Below are positions 34,078 through 42,234 of a stretch of DNA of 64,000 nucleotides, in pieces. The notes under the pieces were generated by a model. The model did not search any database. It was not told the DNA's origin and saw nothing but the letters and a program-made list of their open reading frames with translations. The DNA is from Mucilaginibacter dorajii. GTDB taxonomy: Bacteria > Bacteroidota > Bacteroidia > Sphingobacteriales > Sphingobacteriaceae. The position numbers and the translations under genes were made by a program. The stretch's first letter is position 1. Each line of letters starts with the position of its first letter. The stretch is taken from positions 62,001 to 126,000 of the forward strand of contig NZ_JANTYS010000012.1 of assembly GCF_024808255.1 (NCBI RefSeq), written 5' to 3'.

Positions 34078-35847
34078 AAACAAATCACTCGCCTTGTGCT
34101 GCTCTATAATCACCTCCCGATATTTACTTAGCAAAGCCGATTTGGATATAAAACCAATGAACACGTTATCCTTTATTACCGGCAACTGCCAAACATCAAT
34201 GGCATCAAAGGTTTCCATTACTGCGCTGGCGGGTTGTTCATAGTCAATTACCGTGGGTGGCACTACCATAATATCGGCAATGGTTTTATCGGCTATTTCC
34301 TGGTTAAACAAACTGCGGCGGATGTCGTCTATCAATACAACGCCCTCCAGCCGGCCATCTTCTTTTAAAACAGGAAAGATATTGGCATCGGTAACGGCCA
34401 GTATCTTATAAAAATCATTTACTGTGGTTTGCTTATCAACAGCAGTATATTTTCTGTTGATGATGCTATCCAGCGTAATTGCGTTAAGCATGCCATAATC
34501 CTGCCCGGGATGGATGTTTTTTTCATGGATTAAATGCTGCCAGTATATATTATGCGGCGATGACAGGCGCGATATAATATAAGATATAGCCGATACAATC
34601 ATGAGTGGGATAAACAACACGTAGCCACCTGTAATTTCGGCAATTAAAAATATGGCGGTAAGCGGGGCGTGCAATACGCCGCTTAAAGCCCCAGCCATGC
34701 CTACAGCTATAAAATTGCTGGTATTTAAGTGAATAAGTCCGGTTTGGTTAACCCCGTAAGCCACCAGTAAACCCAAAAAGGCACCCGTAAACATGGTTGG
34801 CGCAAACGAGCCGCCATTACCGCCCGAACCAATGGTAATACCAGCGGCTATAATTTTCATAAAAACCAACGCGGCAATAAACAGCAGCATGATCCAGGGA
34901 TTTGAAAGCAAATTTGAAAACAGCGATTCGTCTTTAAGCGCATCGATGTTACCGTTCAATATTTCCTGCAGATAATGATAGCCCTCGCCAAAAAGCTGCG
35001 GAAAAACCATAATGATAACGCCCAAAAACAAACCACCCGATAATGCCCTTACATACCTGTTTTGTTTTTTTAAAATGCCGCCTTCCAGATCGCCACCTAC
35101 CTTATTAATATATAAGGCTATCCAGCCGCTGAAAAAGCCCAGCAGTACATAAAAGGGGATGGCGCTTACCACCCAGCCCTCGGTTACCAAATGAAACAAC
35201 TGGCCGGAGTATAACAATTTTGAAACCACAACACCTGTTGCCGAGGCTATTAATAAGGGGATAAATGTTGGGATAGTGATTTCTCCTATCAATATCTCTA
35301 AGGAGAAAAGCACCCCGGCTATGGGGCTGTTAAATACCGCCGCGATACCTGCCGAAGCTCCTGACGCAAGCAATACCGTTTTTTCATAAGGTGTAAGCTT
35401 AAAAAACTTACCCACATTTGAACCGATAGCTGCTCCTGTAGCTACAATTGGGGCCTCCAAACCCGCCGATCCGCCAAAACCCACGGTTAACGAGCTGGTA
35501 ACTATATGCGAGTACATGTTATTGATCCTGATGTTCGACCGGTTCTTTTTGATATTAACTAAAATACTCCCAATCCCCTTTTGTATTTTATCGCGGTTGA
35601 TGATGTGCTGCCAGGCTACCGCTAAGAAGATCCCAAGCGCCGGCAAAAACACATAGGCTAAATGATAATACAAATGCCCCGAAATGCGATGGCTCACATC
35701 CTCCATAAAATGAACTAAAAACTTTAGGGCAACAGCCGCAAGCCCACCAAAAAAACCTACGAATACACTGCAATAAATTAAAAAGTTGCGCTGGCTGTTA
35801 CGCCTCAGGCGCCAGCGGTTTATTTTATAGGAGAGGGTTTTAAACAT
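34072..35847 (-). CDS. CLC-type chloride channel/antiporter with CBS domains
   Basis: A 591-aa membrane protein. The CLC core (about 1-430) has selectivity motifs GGSAGLEAPIVATG, with gating glutamate Glu131 in the GxEGP-equivalent position, and GSGGNGGSFAPTMFTGA. The C-terminal part (about 455-580) is a pair of CBS domains (VNDFYKILAVTDANIFPVLK; DVWQLPVIKDNVFIGFISK) that usually sense adenine nucleotides. Family function is chloride transport, or proton-coupled exchange when the gating and proton glutamates are kept; which of the two cannot be decided here. The gene is flanked on both sides by family I repeats and is not in an operon. Confidence 0.93.
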   Translation of the reverse strand: MFKTLSYKINRWRLRRNSQRNFLIYCSVFVGFFGGLAAVALKFLVHFMEDVSHRISGHLYYHLAYVFLPALGIFLAVAWQHIINRDKIQKGIGSILVNIKKNRSNIRINNMYSHIVTSSLTVGFGGSAGLEAPIVATGAAIGSNVGKFFKLTPYEKTVLLASGASAGIAAVFNSPIAGVLFSLEILIGEITIPTFIPLLIASATGVVVSKLLYSGQLFHLVTEGWVVSAIPFYVLLGFFSGWIALYINKVGGDLEGGILKKQNRYVRALSGGLFLGVIIMVFPQLFGEGYHYLQEILNGNIDALKDESLFSNLLSNPWIMLLFIAALVFMKIIAAGITIGSGGNGGSFAPTMFTGAFLGLLVAYGVNQTGLIHLNTSNFIAVGMAGALSGVLHAPLTAIFLIAEITGGYVLFIPLMIVSAISYIISRLSSPHNIYWQHLIHEKNIHPGQDYGMLNAITLDSIINRKYTAVDKQTTVNDFYKILAVTDANIFPVLKEDGRLEGVVLIDDIRRSLFNQEIADKTIADIMVVPPTVIDYEQPASAVMETFDAIDVWQLPVIKDNVFIGFISKSALLSKYREVIIEQHKASDLFA

Positions 35848-35850
35848 TTA

Positions 35851-36118
35851 CACACTAATTTCACTAATGAGAGCGAATTTTACGAATTGAACAGGCACAA
35901 ATTACCTGGATGAAACCAGATTGGATTGACTTAATTAAACCGTGTTACACCAATTAAGTTTTAGTACCACCCCGTGAACCGATTTAGTGCAAACTTACGA
36001 ACTTTAAATGCGGATTGGTAAATTCAATTCAATTAGCAAAATCGTGATTGTGGAATGAGATTAGTGGCATTCGATCTCATTCGTGAAATTCGTGTACAAA
36101 ATTCGTGAAATTCGTGTG
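35851..36118. repeat. Family I repeat block between CLC and purM
   Basis: Begins with ACACTAATTTCACTAATGAG next to the CLC start. It ends with tandem ATTCGTGAAATTCGTGT words right before purM. The middle (35930-36050) is unique sequence with no ORF. The arrangement mirrors the copy at 33965-34077, so the CLC gene is bracketed by related repeats. Confidence 0.6.
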
Positions 36119-36129
36119 TATATTTGCCC

Positions 36130-37311
36130 ATGATTTCTTCGCAAAGATACGATCAAAGAGGTGTATCTGCCTCAAAAGATGATGTACATAACGCTATTAA
36201 AAACATTGATAAAGGCGTTTTCCCTAAAGCTTTTTGTAAAATAGTACCTGATATATTAACTAACAACGCTGATTACTGCAATATTATGCATGCCGACGGC
36301 GCGGGCACAAAATCGTCACTGGCGTATACTTACTGGAAAGAAACCGGCGATATTTCTGTTTGGCGCGGTATTGCGCAGGATGCCATTATCATGAACCTTG
36401 ATGACCTGCTTTGCGTGGGTGCTGTTGATAACATCCTGTTATCGTCAACTATCGGTCGCAATAAAAACCTTATTCCCGGCGAAGTTATCGCGGCCATTAT
36501 TAATGGTACCGAAGAGATTTTAAGCGAGCTACGCGATGCAGGAATAGGCATATACTCAACAGGGGGTGAAACAGCCGATGTTGGCGACCTGGTACGCACC
36601 ATTATAGTCGACTCTACCGTAACCTGCCGCATGAAGCGCGATGATGTGGTATCAAACCATCGCATTCAACCAGGCGATGTTATAGTAGGCCTGGCATCAT
36701 ACGGACAGGCCACTTACGAAATAGAATATAATGGCGGCATGGGCTCAAACGGACTTACATCTGCCCGCCATGACGTGTTCAATAAAACCATTGCCGATAA
36801 ATACCCCGAAAGCTACGATGCGGCTATCCCTTACGAATTAATTTTTAGCGGCAGTAAAAACCTTACCGACCTGGTTGACATTGGCGATGGTAAAACCATT
36901 ACCGCGGGTAAACTGGTATTAAGCGCTACCCGCACCTATGCACCTATTATTAAAAAAATGCTTGATGGTTACCGCAACCAGATTCACGGCATGGTACATT
37001 GCAGCGGCGGTGCGCAAACCAAAGTATTGCACTTTATCGACGAATTGCATATCATTAAAGATAACCTGTTCCCTGTGCCGCCATTGTTTAAATTGATCCA
37101 GGAAGAGTCAAAAACCAGCTGGCAGGAAATGTACAAAGTGTTTAACATGGGGCACCGCATGGAGCTTTACGTACCACAGGAAATTGCTGCCGAACTGATT
37201 GCCATTTCACAAAGCTTCGGTGTTGATGCACAGATCATCGGCAAAGTTGAAAAAGCCGATGTTAAGCAGGTAACCGTAACGTCGGAATTTGGAGAGTTTG
37301 TTTATAATTAA
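36130..37311 (+). CDS. purM: Phosphoribosylformylglycinamidine cyclo-ligase (AIR synthase)
   Basis: A 393-aa enzyme for step five of purine synthesis, closing the imidazole ring of AIR using ATP. Motifs are RYDQRGVSASKDDV at the N-terminus, MHADGAGTKSSLAY (the ATP-binding DGxGTK loop), IYSTGGETADVGD, and the C-terminal AIRS domain with HGMVHCSGGAQTK and FNMGHRMELYV. It is somewhat longer than E. coli PurM, as is usual in Bacteroidota. I place the start at the ATG at 36130; a TTG two codons upstream is less likely. A TAnnTTTG-like word (TATATTTG, 36119-36126) directly abuts the start but is too close to be an ordinary promoter. The gene stands alone, with a strong terminator after it. Confidence 0.92.
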   Translation: MISSQRYDQRGVSASKDDVHNAIKNIDKGVFPKAFCKIVPDILTNNADYCNIMHADGAGTKSSLAYTYWKETGDISVWRGIAQDAIIMNLDDLLCVGAVDNILLSSTIGRNKNLIPGEVIAAIINGTEEILSELRDAGIGIYSTGGETADVGDLVRTIIVDSTVTCRMKRDDVVSNHRIQPGDVIVGLASYGQATYEIEYNGGMGSNGLTSARHDVFNKTIADKYPESYDAAIPYELIFSGSKNLTDLVDIGDGKTITAGKLVLSATRTYAPIIKKMLDGYRNQIHGMVHCSGGAQTKVLHFIDELHIIKDNLFPVPPLFKLIQEESKTSWQEMYKVFNMGHRMELYVPQEIAAELIAISQSFGVDAQIIGKVEKADVKQVTVTSEFGEFVYN

Positions 37312-37328
37312 GGATATCCAACTGATAT

Positions 37329-37363
37329 AAAAAAAGCCGCCGGAAAACTCCGGCGGCTTTTTT
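37329..37363. terminator. Strong bidirectional terminator
   Basis: GCCGCCGG (37336-37343) and CCGGCGGC (37350-37357) with A- and T-runs outside form a perfect stem between the convergent purM and lipoprotein genes. Confidence 0.92.
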
Positions 37364-37380
37364 GTTTGAAGAAACTGCAC

Positions 37381-38547
37381 TTATAACTGTACAAACGTGG
37401 TACCGTTAAATTGGAAAGTTTTGGTTAGGTTAATAGTTGCACCATTATATGCTGCATACGTTAAAACAAACTTTTGGTTGGCAACAGCAGCCGGATATTT
37501 ATGCGCCAGTACTGCAATTAAAGCAGCCTGTAAATCGGCATCCGTCCAGCTTGTTGCAGCACCGGTGGTGATGTTAAAATCACCATATTGTGCTACGTTA
37601 GCCCTGGCAGCATCCGAGCCCGCTGTGGTTGTACCTATATAGGTATAATCGGTAGCGGCAAGTGTGTAATTAACAGTATTATCTGCTACCCAAACACCGG
37701 CCGTTCTGGCAAAAGTTAGGCTTTGTGGTAATGAAGCAGTAACCCAGTTAGTGCCATCAAAAGTTAAAGGCATTACACGCTGGTAAGTTTTAGCCGCGCT
37801 GCCTCCATAGTATTTAAAGCTGATGTATTGAACATCGCCTGCTTTGGCGGTAGCTGCAACAGCGGCATCGGCCTTTAAAAACGTATTGAAATAAGCGGTA
37901 AGGTTGCCGGCATCTGCGGCGGCGAAATCATTGCTTGTACCACCTTTACCAATTGATGCATATTGCGCTGCAGATATGGTATAGATTTTTTTCCAGGCGC
38001 CATTTAAATACAGGAATGATTGCGTTACGGTAGATGTTGCACCGCTTTCATAATAAATAAAAGTTAATACAGCTAACTGGTTGGCTACCGGAGTAGGGTA
38101 CTTATAAGGCAACCAGGCCAAAATTTGTGAAGCGCTGAAATCACTGTATTTATTACCAGGCAGTAAAAGATAATCGGTAGGATCAACCAATGTATAAGCT
38201 ACATCTTTAAAAACCGAATCGGCAACTGCTACGGTAACCGGCGGTACCGCGTAGGTTACCACTACGCTCGATTTATCGGCGTAGTTAGGGTATTTTGAGC
38301 CTAAAATAACCGGAATGCTTGATGCTGCATCATCTTTGGTTTTAAAGTTCAATGATGTTTTAGCATAGTTGGTTGGAGGCAGCAAATTATAGTCGGCCGC
38401 TGCCAGTGTCAGTGTAAAGGTTTGCGGGGTACCATTAGGAGTTGGTACCGGCCCGATTGCGTCATACAGGTTATTCATCGGGTGACAGGCGCTAAATACA
38501 GCAGCGATAGCTGTAAGTAACATCAGGTTATATAATATCTTTTTCAT
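37381..38547 (-). CDS. Four-repeat surface lipoprotein paired with a TonB receptor
   Basis: A 388-aa lipoprotein. The ATG at 38547 gives a signal with lipobox ending AAVFSAC (Cys21). The mature part holds four repeats of about 80-100 residues. Each starts with a YTL/DY type strand (TLTLAAADYNLLPP; YTLVDPTDYLLLPG; YTISAAQYASIG; YTLAATDYTYIG) and most contain KYP, then a Y-x-x-G-A-T-x-x strand and a closing FxFNGTxW. I do not recognise the family. It follows the TonB receptor by 21 bp on the same strand, so it is probably a surface partner analogous in position to SusD. Ligand unknown. Confidence 0.8.
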   Translation of the reverse strand: MKKILYNLMLLTAIAAVFSACHPMNNLYDAIGPVPTPNGTPQTFTLTLAAADYNLLPPTNYAKTSLNFKTKDDAASSIPVILGSKYPNYADKSSVVVTYAVPPVTVAVADSVFKDVAYTLVDPTDYLLLPGNKYSDFSASQILAWLPYKYPTPVANQLAVLTFIYYESGATSTVTQSFLYLNGAWKKIYTISAAQYASIGKGGTSNDFAAADAGNLTAYFNTFLKADAAVAATAKAGDVQYISFKYYGGSAAKTYQRVMPLTFDGTNWVTASLPQSLTFARTAGVWVADNTVNYTLAATDYTYIGTTTAGSDAARANVAQYGDFNITTGAATSWTDADLQAALIAVLAHKYPAAVANQKFVLTYAAYNGATINLTKTFQFNGTTFVQL

Positions 38548-38568
38548 GAAATATCTTGTTAGCAATGA

Positions 38569-41226
38569 TTAAAAGTTGATTTTAAAAGTGGCTACGTAAG
38601 TTCTTGGCGAACCATACCAAACACCAAGGTTATTGGTACGTGGTACAAAACCATATGCCGCTACGCTGTTAGGTATTGCAGTTTCAAAAGCATCGGATAT
38701 GTAGGTAGTGTTAAATAAATTATACACGTTGCCAATTAAAGCCGCGTCGAGCCCTGCAAATTTAAAGCGGTAGGCAATGTTCATATCAACTGTTGAAAAG
38801 TTAGGCAAGCGATAGTTTGTAAAAGCTGTACCACCTGCCGATGCTTGCTGGGTAGTAGTAAGCTTTGATGGATCGAAAGTGGCGTAGTAACGGGCATAAT
38901 AGTTATAATTCGCGCCAATTTTTACCTGCGGAAAAACCTGCACATCTAAACCTAACGCGGCGGTGGTTTGGGCACTTGTATTCGCTGTACCAAATTCACC
39001 AACTTTTAAGCCTTTAAGCAACAACGCATCCTGGGTAAATGATTTTCCGTTATCGCTGGTAACCTGGGTTGGGCCGGTGTTACTGGTGTAATGGTAATCG
39101 CCAATTGATAAGCTTCCGCTTAAGGTTACATCTTTAACCGGGCGTAATTTGGCATCAACCTCAACACCCTGGTGTACTTCGTTAATACCAGAAATGTTTA
39201 CGTTGTAAACTGAATTATCCGTTTGATCAACAAATGTAGCTGTTTTAGCCCTGTTTTTGTAGGTTGATCTGTATACGTTAACGTTGGCGCTGAATATCGA
39301 GCTTCTGAAACCATAACCCAGCTCATAGCTCATTAACTGCTCTGGTTTGGCATCAGGGTTAAGGTCGTTCTTTTTATTAACAAATATGTTAGCAACCAGC
39401 GGTGCCCTTTGTATGTAACCAATATTTGCAAAAATGTTATTATGGCTATCTAAGTTATAGTTAGCCCCACCTTTTGCCTGGTAACCTAAAAAGTTAACCC
39501 ATTTGCTGGTTTGGTTTGGATCGGTATCCAGATAGTTAAAATAATCAACCCTGCGGTTGCTTGTATTATTACCGGCAAGACTCACAAAAGCCGAAAGGTC
39601 GTTTTTGTTGTACTCTGCCTGTATATAAACTCCTTCCTGGGCTATTTCATACCTGTAATCGTTATTGAATTTGCCACCAACACCAATGTGGGCGTTAGGA
39701 TTGTTGATGTTACCTGTAGGGCTGGTAGCACTGGCACTCCTGGTATCAACAATATATGAACCGCCAAGCAGGTCATTCACCTGGTTGTAGTGCTCGCCTT
39801 CATAGTAACGACCATCAATACCAGCTAACAGATCGATATCACCAATCGTTTTTTTGTAGGTACTTAGTATACCGTATTGTTTATGATCATTTACACTATT
39901 TATAAAATACCTGCTTGCAGTACCATCCGCATTGCTCACATTGGCCTTAGTAATGGCGTTAAAATCAATTGGCGAATAAATATCACCTGTACGCGGTACA
40001 CCGGTTGAACTACCGGGAGTAAGCGTAACATTTGTACCTGTCAAATAACGTGCAGCACCGTTACCATATGACGCATAAAGTACCGTAGATAATGATGACG
40101 TAGTATTAATTTGCCAGTTGTGGTTAATAGATGCCAATGGCTTGTTATAATAGTTCTGTTCGGCACTTGTTAACACGCCGTTAAGATATCCATAATCGGA
40201 GTTATACCTGATACCAAGCGGACTGCTGCGATAAGTGTTGATATTATTAAAAGTGTAACGCTGCCCGTGGTTTTGGGTAGCACCCATAAGGTTAAACGAG
40301 ATGGTTTGTGATTCGCCAATCAGCTTTGATACGTTGGCAAAATAACTGTAACCTGTGTAATATAAGCCCGGCGCATAACCATCGCCTGTGCTTCTTGAAA
40401 GCAGAAATGATGTAGCCCAGCCTTTATTTGTTAAGCCCGTTGAATACGATACCAGGGTTTTAGCTTGATTAAACGTTCCGATTGACTGTTGTACAGTACC
40501 GCCTTCCTGGCGTTCGGTAGTTTTGGTGGTGATGTTAATTGTACCACCCAAAGATGGCACTGCTACTTTTGACGCGCCTAAACCACGTTGCACCTGCATT
40601 GATGCCGTAACATCGGCCAAACCGGCCCAATCGTTCCAGTATATTTTACCGGCCTCTACATCGTTTACAGGGATACCATTAATTAAAAGGGCCACGTTGT
40701 TGCTGCTAAATCCGCGGATGTTGATACGTGAATCGCCGTAGCCACCGCCGCCTCTTGAGGTCATTACACCTGGGGTAGACTTTAAAAGCTCGGGAAATTC
40801 GGCACCTGCTCCTTTTTCTTCAATGTAAACCTTGTTAACCGATGATGCGGCTATTGGTGTGCGCCTGTCAATGGCCAGCGAAGCGTTGGCAGTTACCACA
40901 ACCTCTTTAACCGATGCCGATGTAGGATCTAATGTAATAGTACCGAGATCGGTACCGGTAGCTTCCAGTTCTTTGGTTACATAACCTATGTACCTGAACA
41001 CTAAAGTTGTGTTGCCTTGCGCGGGTACTTTTATTTTAAAAGTACCATCTAATGTTACAGAAGCCGCGGTTGTTGTACCCTTTACAGATACTGTAGCGCC
41101 AATAAGCGGTTCTTTTGTTTGGGCATCTAATAATCTACCCTTAATTTGTTTCCCGCTGTTTTCCTGGGCGTGGGTAATTCCCACTGTAAATACCGAAAAT
41201 AGTAAGAGAAGTAAAATCTTCCTCAT
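38569..41226 (-). CDS. TonB-dependent receptor with CarboxypepD_reg-like domain
   Basis: An 885-aa outer-membrane importer: signal peptide (VFTVGITHAQ), CarboxypepD_reg-like domain (about 25-105, KGRLLDAQTKEPLIGATVSV), then plug and barrel. The plug has VKEVVVTAN and RGFSSNNVALLINGIPVND, and the barrel ends TYVATFKINF. Not a SusC: it lacks the SusC plug signature and its partner is not SusD. It is co-transcribed with a four-repeat lipoprotein. Its promoter (41265-41310) shares a motif at the same position with that of the Oar-like receptor at 42235-45564. Ligand unknown; siderophore, peptide or vitamin are all possible. Confidence 0.94.
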   Translation of the reverse strand: MRKILLLLLFSVFTVGITHAQENSGKQIKGRLLDAQTKEPLIGATVSVKGTTTAASVTLDGTFKIKVPAQGNTTLVFRYIGYVTKELEATGTDLGTITLDPTSASVKEVVVTANASLAIDRRTPIAASSVNKVYIEEKGAGAEFPELLKSTPGVMTSRGGGGYGDSRINIRGFSSNNVALLINGIPVNDVEAGKIYWNDWAGLADVTASMQVQRGLGASKVAVPSLGGTINITTKTTERQEGGTVQQSIGTFNQAKTLVSYSTGLTNKGWATSFLLSRSTGDGYAPGLYYTGYSYFANVSKLIGESQTISFNLMGATQNHGQRYTFNNINTYRSSPLGIRYNSDYGYLNGVLTSAEQNYYNKPLASINHNWQINTTSSLSTVLYASYGNGAARYLTGTNVTLTPGSSTGVPRTGDIYSPIDFNAITKANVSNADGTASRYFINSVNDHKQYGILSTYKKTIGDIDLLAGIDGRYYEGEHYNQVNDLLGGSYIVDTRSASATSPTGNINNPNAHIGVGGKFNNDYRYEIAQEGVYIQAEYNKNDLSAFVSLAGNNTSNRRVDYFNYLDTDPNQTSKWVNFLGYQAKGGANYNLDSHNNIFANIGYIQRAPLVANIFVNKKNDLNPDAKPEQLMSYELGYGFRSSIFSANVNVYRSTYKNRAKTATFVDQTDNSVYNVNISGINEVHQGVEVDAKLRPVKDVTLSGSLSIGDYHYTSNTGPTQVTSDNGKSFTQDALLLKGLKVGEFGTANTSAQTTAALGLDVQVFPQVKIGANYNYYARYYATFDPSKLTTTQQASAGGTAFTNYRLPNFSTVDMNIAYRFKFAGLDAALIGNVYNLFNTTYISDAFETAIPNSVAAYGFVPRTNNLGVWYGSPRTYVATFKINF

Positions 41227-41264
41227 TTGCTTTGTCTTTAATTAATTATCTATTTAATTGAAAA

Positions 41265-41310
41265 CAAAAGTAAATAATGGAGCACTGGTTAATATTAAGT
41301 TAATGTTAAC
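41265..41310 (-). promoter_or_regulatory. Receptor promoter with a shared upstream motif
   Basis: On the minus strand: a 23-bp motif starting GTTAACATTAACTTAA (41310-41288), then TTA, a 17-bp spacer, and TACTTTTG (41272-41265), ending 39 nt before the start codon. The same arrangement and distances occur at 45603-45648. Confidence 0.75.
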
Positions 41311-41472
41311 CCTCCGATTATAACTAATATTTTACAAATTATCGTAAATAATTATAAAACAAGCACTTACAATCGGATTAACACAAACCGAATTATCACA
41401 AAATATAAAAACACAGGTTTTATGAATATTGTACAATTTGGTTAGTTTTATTTTTTGAAATAACATTTTAAC

Positions 41473-42162
41473 ATGCTCAGCTTTCTATCGGCACAATCAA
41501 CATTAAATCTATGGCTTATATTTATGTTTGAAAACCTGTTGGTTACCGTCCTGGCGCTGTTATTTGGCTGGGCCGTATTGCGGTTTAATCATAAGCCCAT
41601 TAAATGGGCATCAAATAAGAAAATAGCAATCTGCCTGTTTACAAATCTTATCAATACGGCTATTACATATACCGGTTTCTGGCTATGGCAACATGGTTAT
41701 ATTAGGATGAGTTTTACTATAAACTGGTTTATACTGATAGATTTTGCAGCACTTTTTATGCTGATGGACCTGGCCATGTTCATTTTTCATTATGCCATTC
41801 ACCATTCCGTTGTTTACAAGGCAATCCATCGCTTTCACCACCACCATGCCGATCCGATTCCTATTGATCTTTTTGTACTTCATCCAATCGAAACCATAGG
41901 GTTTGGCTCGTTATGGCTGGTGGTTATGGCATCGCTTAACTTCAATTTTTATTCGGTACTCATTTACTTAACTGTAAATGTATTTTTTGGTATTATGGGG
42001 CATTTAGGCATCGAACCTATCCCCCATTCTATCAGGCGGGTTATCCCTTTCCGTTACCTGGGCACATCTACATTTCACCACAATCACCATTTAAATATCC
42101 ATTATAACTATGGTTTTTATACTACCATTTGGGATAAGTTTTTTAAAACCTACAAGGGATAA
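41473..42162 (+). CDS. Sterol desaturase/fatty acid hydroxylase family membrane enzyme
   Basis: A 229-aa integral membrane di-iron oxygenase of the fatty acid hydroxylase superfamily. The histidine clusters are HYAIHH (near 112), HRFHHHHADP (near 127), and the C-terminal HHNHHLNIHYNYGFYTTIWD. That last block is the most diagnostic signature and is followed by the typical DKFF ending. Four to five membrane helices precede and separate the clusters. Substrate is a lipid or hydroxylated fatty acid by family; the exact one is unknown. The gene is divergent from the TonB receptor and convergent with the Oar-like receptor, with a strong terminator between. Confidence 0.9.
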   Translation: MLSFLSAQSTLNLWLIFMFENLLVTVLALLFGWAVLRFNHKPIKWASNKKIAICLFTNLINTAITYTGFWLWQHGYIRMSFTINWFILIDFAALFMLMDLAMFIFHYAIHHSVVYKAIHRFHHHHADPIPIDLFVLHPIETIGFGSLWLVVMASLNFNFYSVLIYLTVNVFFGIMGHLGIEPIPHSIRRVIPFRYLGTSTFHHNHHLNIHYNYGFYTTIWDKFFKTYKG

Positions 42163-42181
42163 TTTTAATTCGTTCCATAAA

Positions 42182-42213
42182 AAAACCCCGGCCAATCACT
42201 TGGCCGGGGTTTT
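42182..42213. terminator. Strong bidirectional terminator
   Basis: AAAACCCCGGCCAA (42182-42195) and TTGGCCGGGGTTTT (42200-42213) are perfect complements with a 4-nt loop between convergent genes. Confidence 0.93.
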
Positions 42214-42234
42214 GTATTTTAAGCTAAGTTTATC

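Noticed and set aside
36119-36126. Ordinary promoter of purM
   Set aside because: The box is only 3 bp from the ATG, too close for a normal start; listed only as a curiosity.
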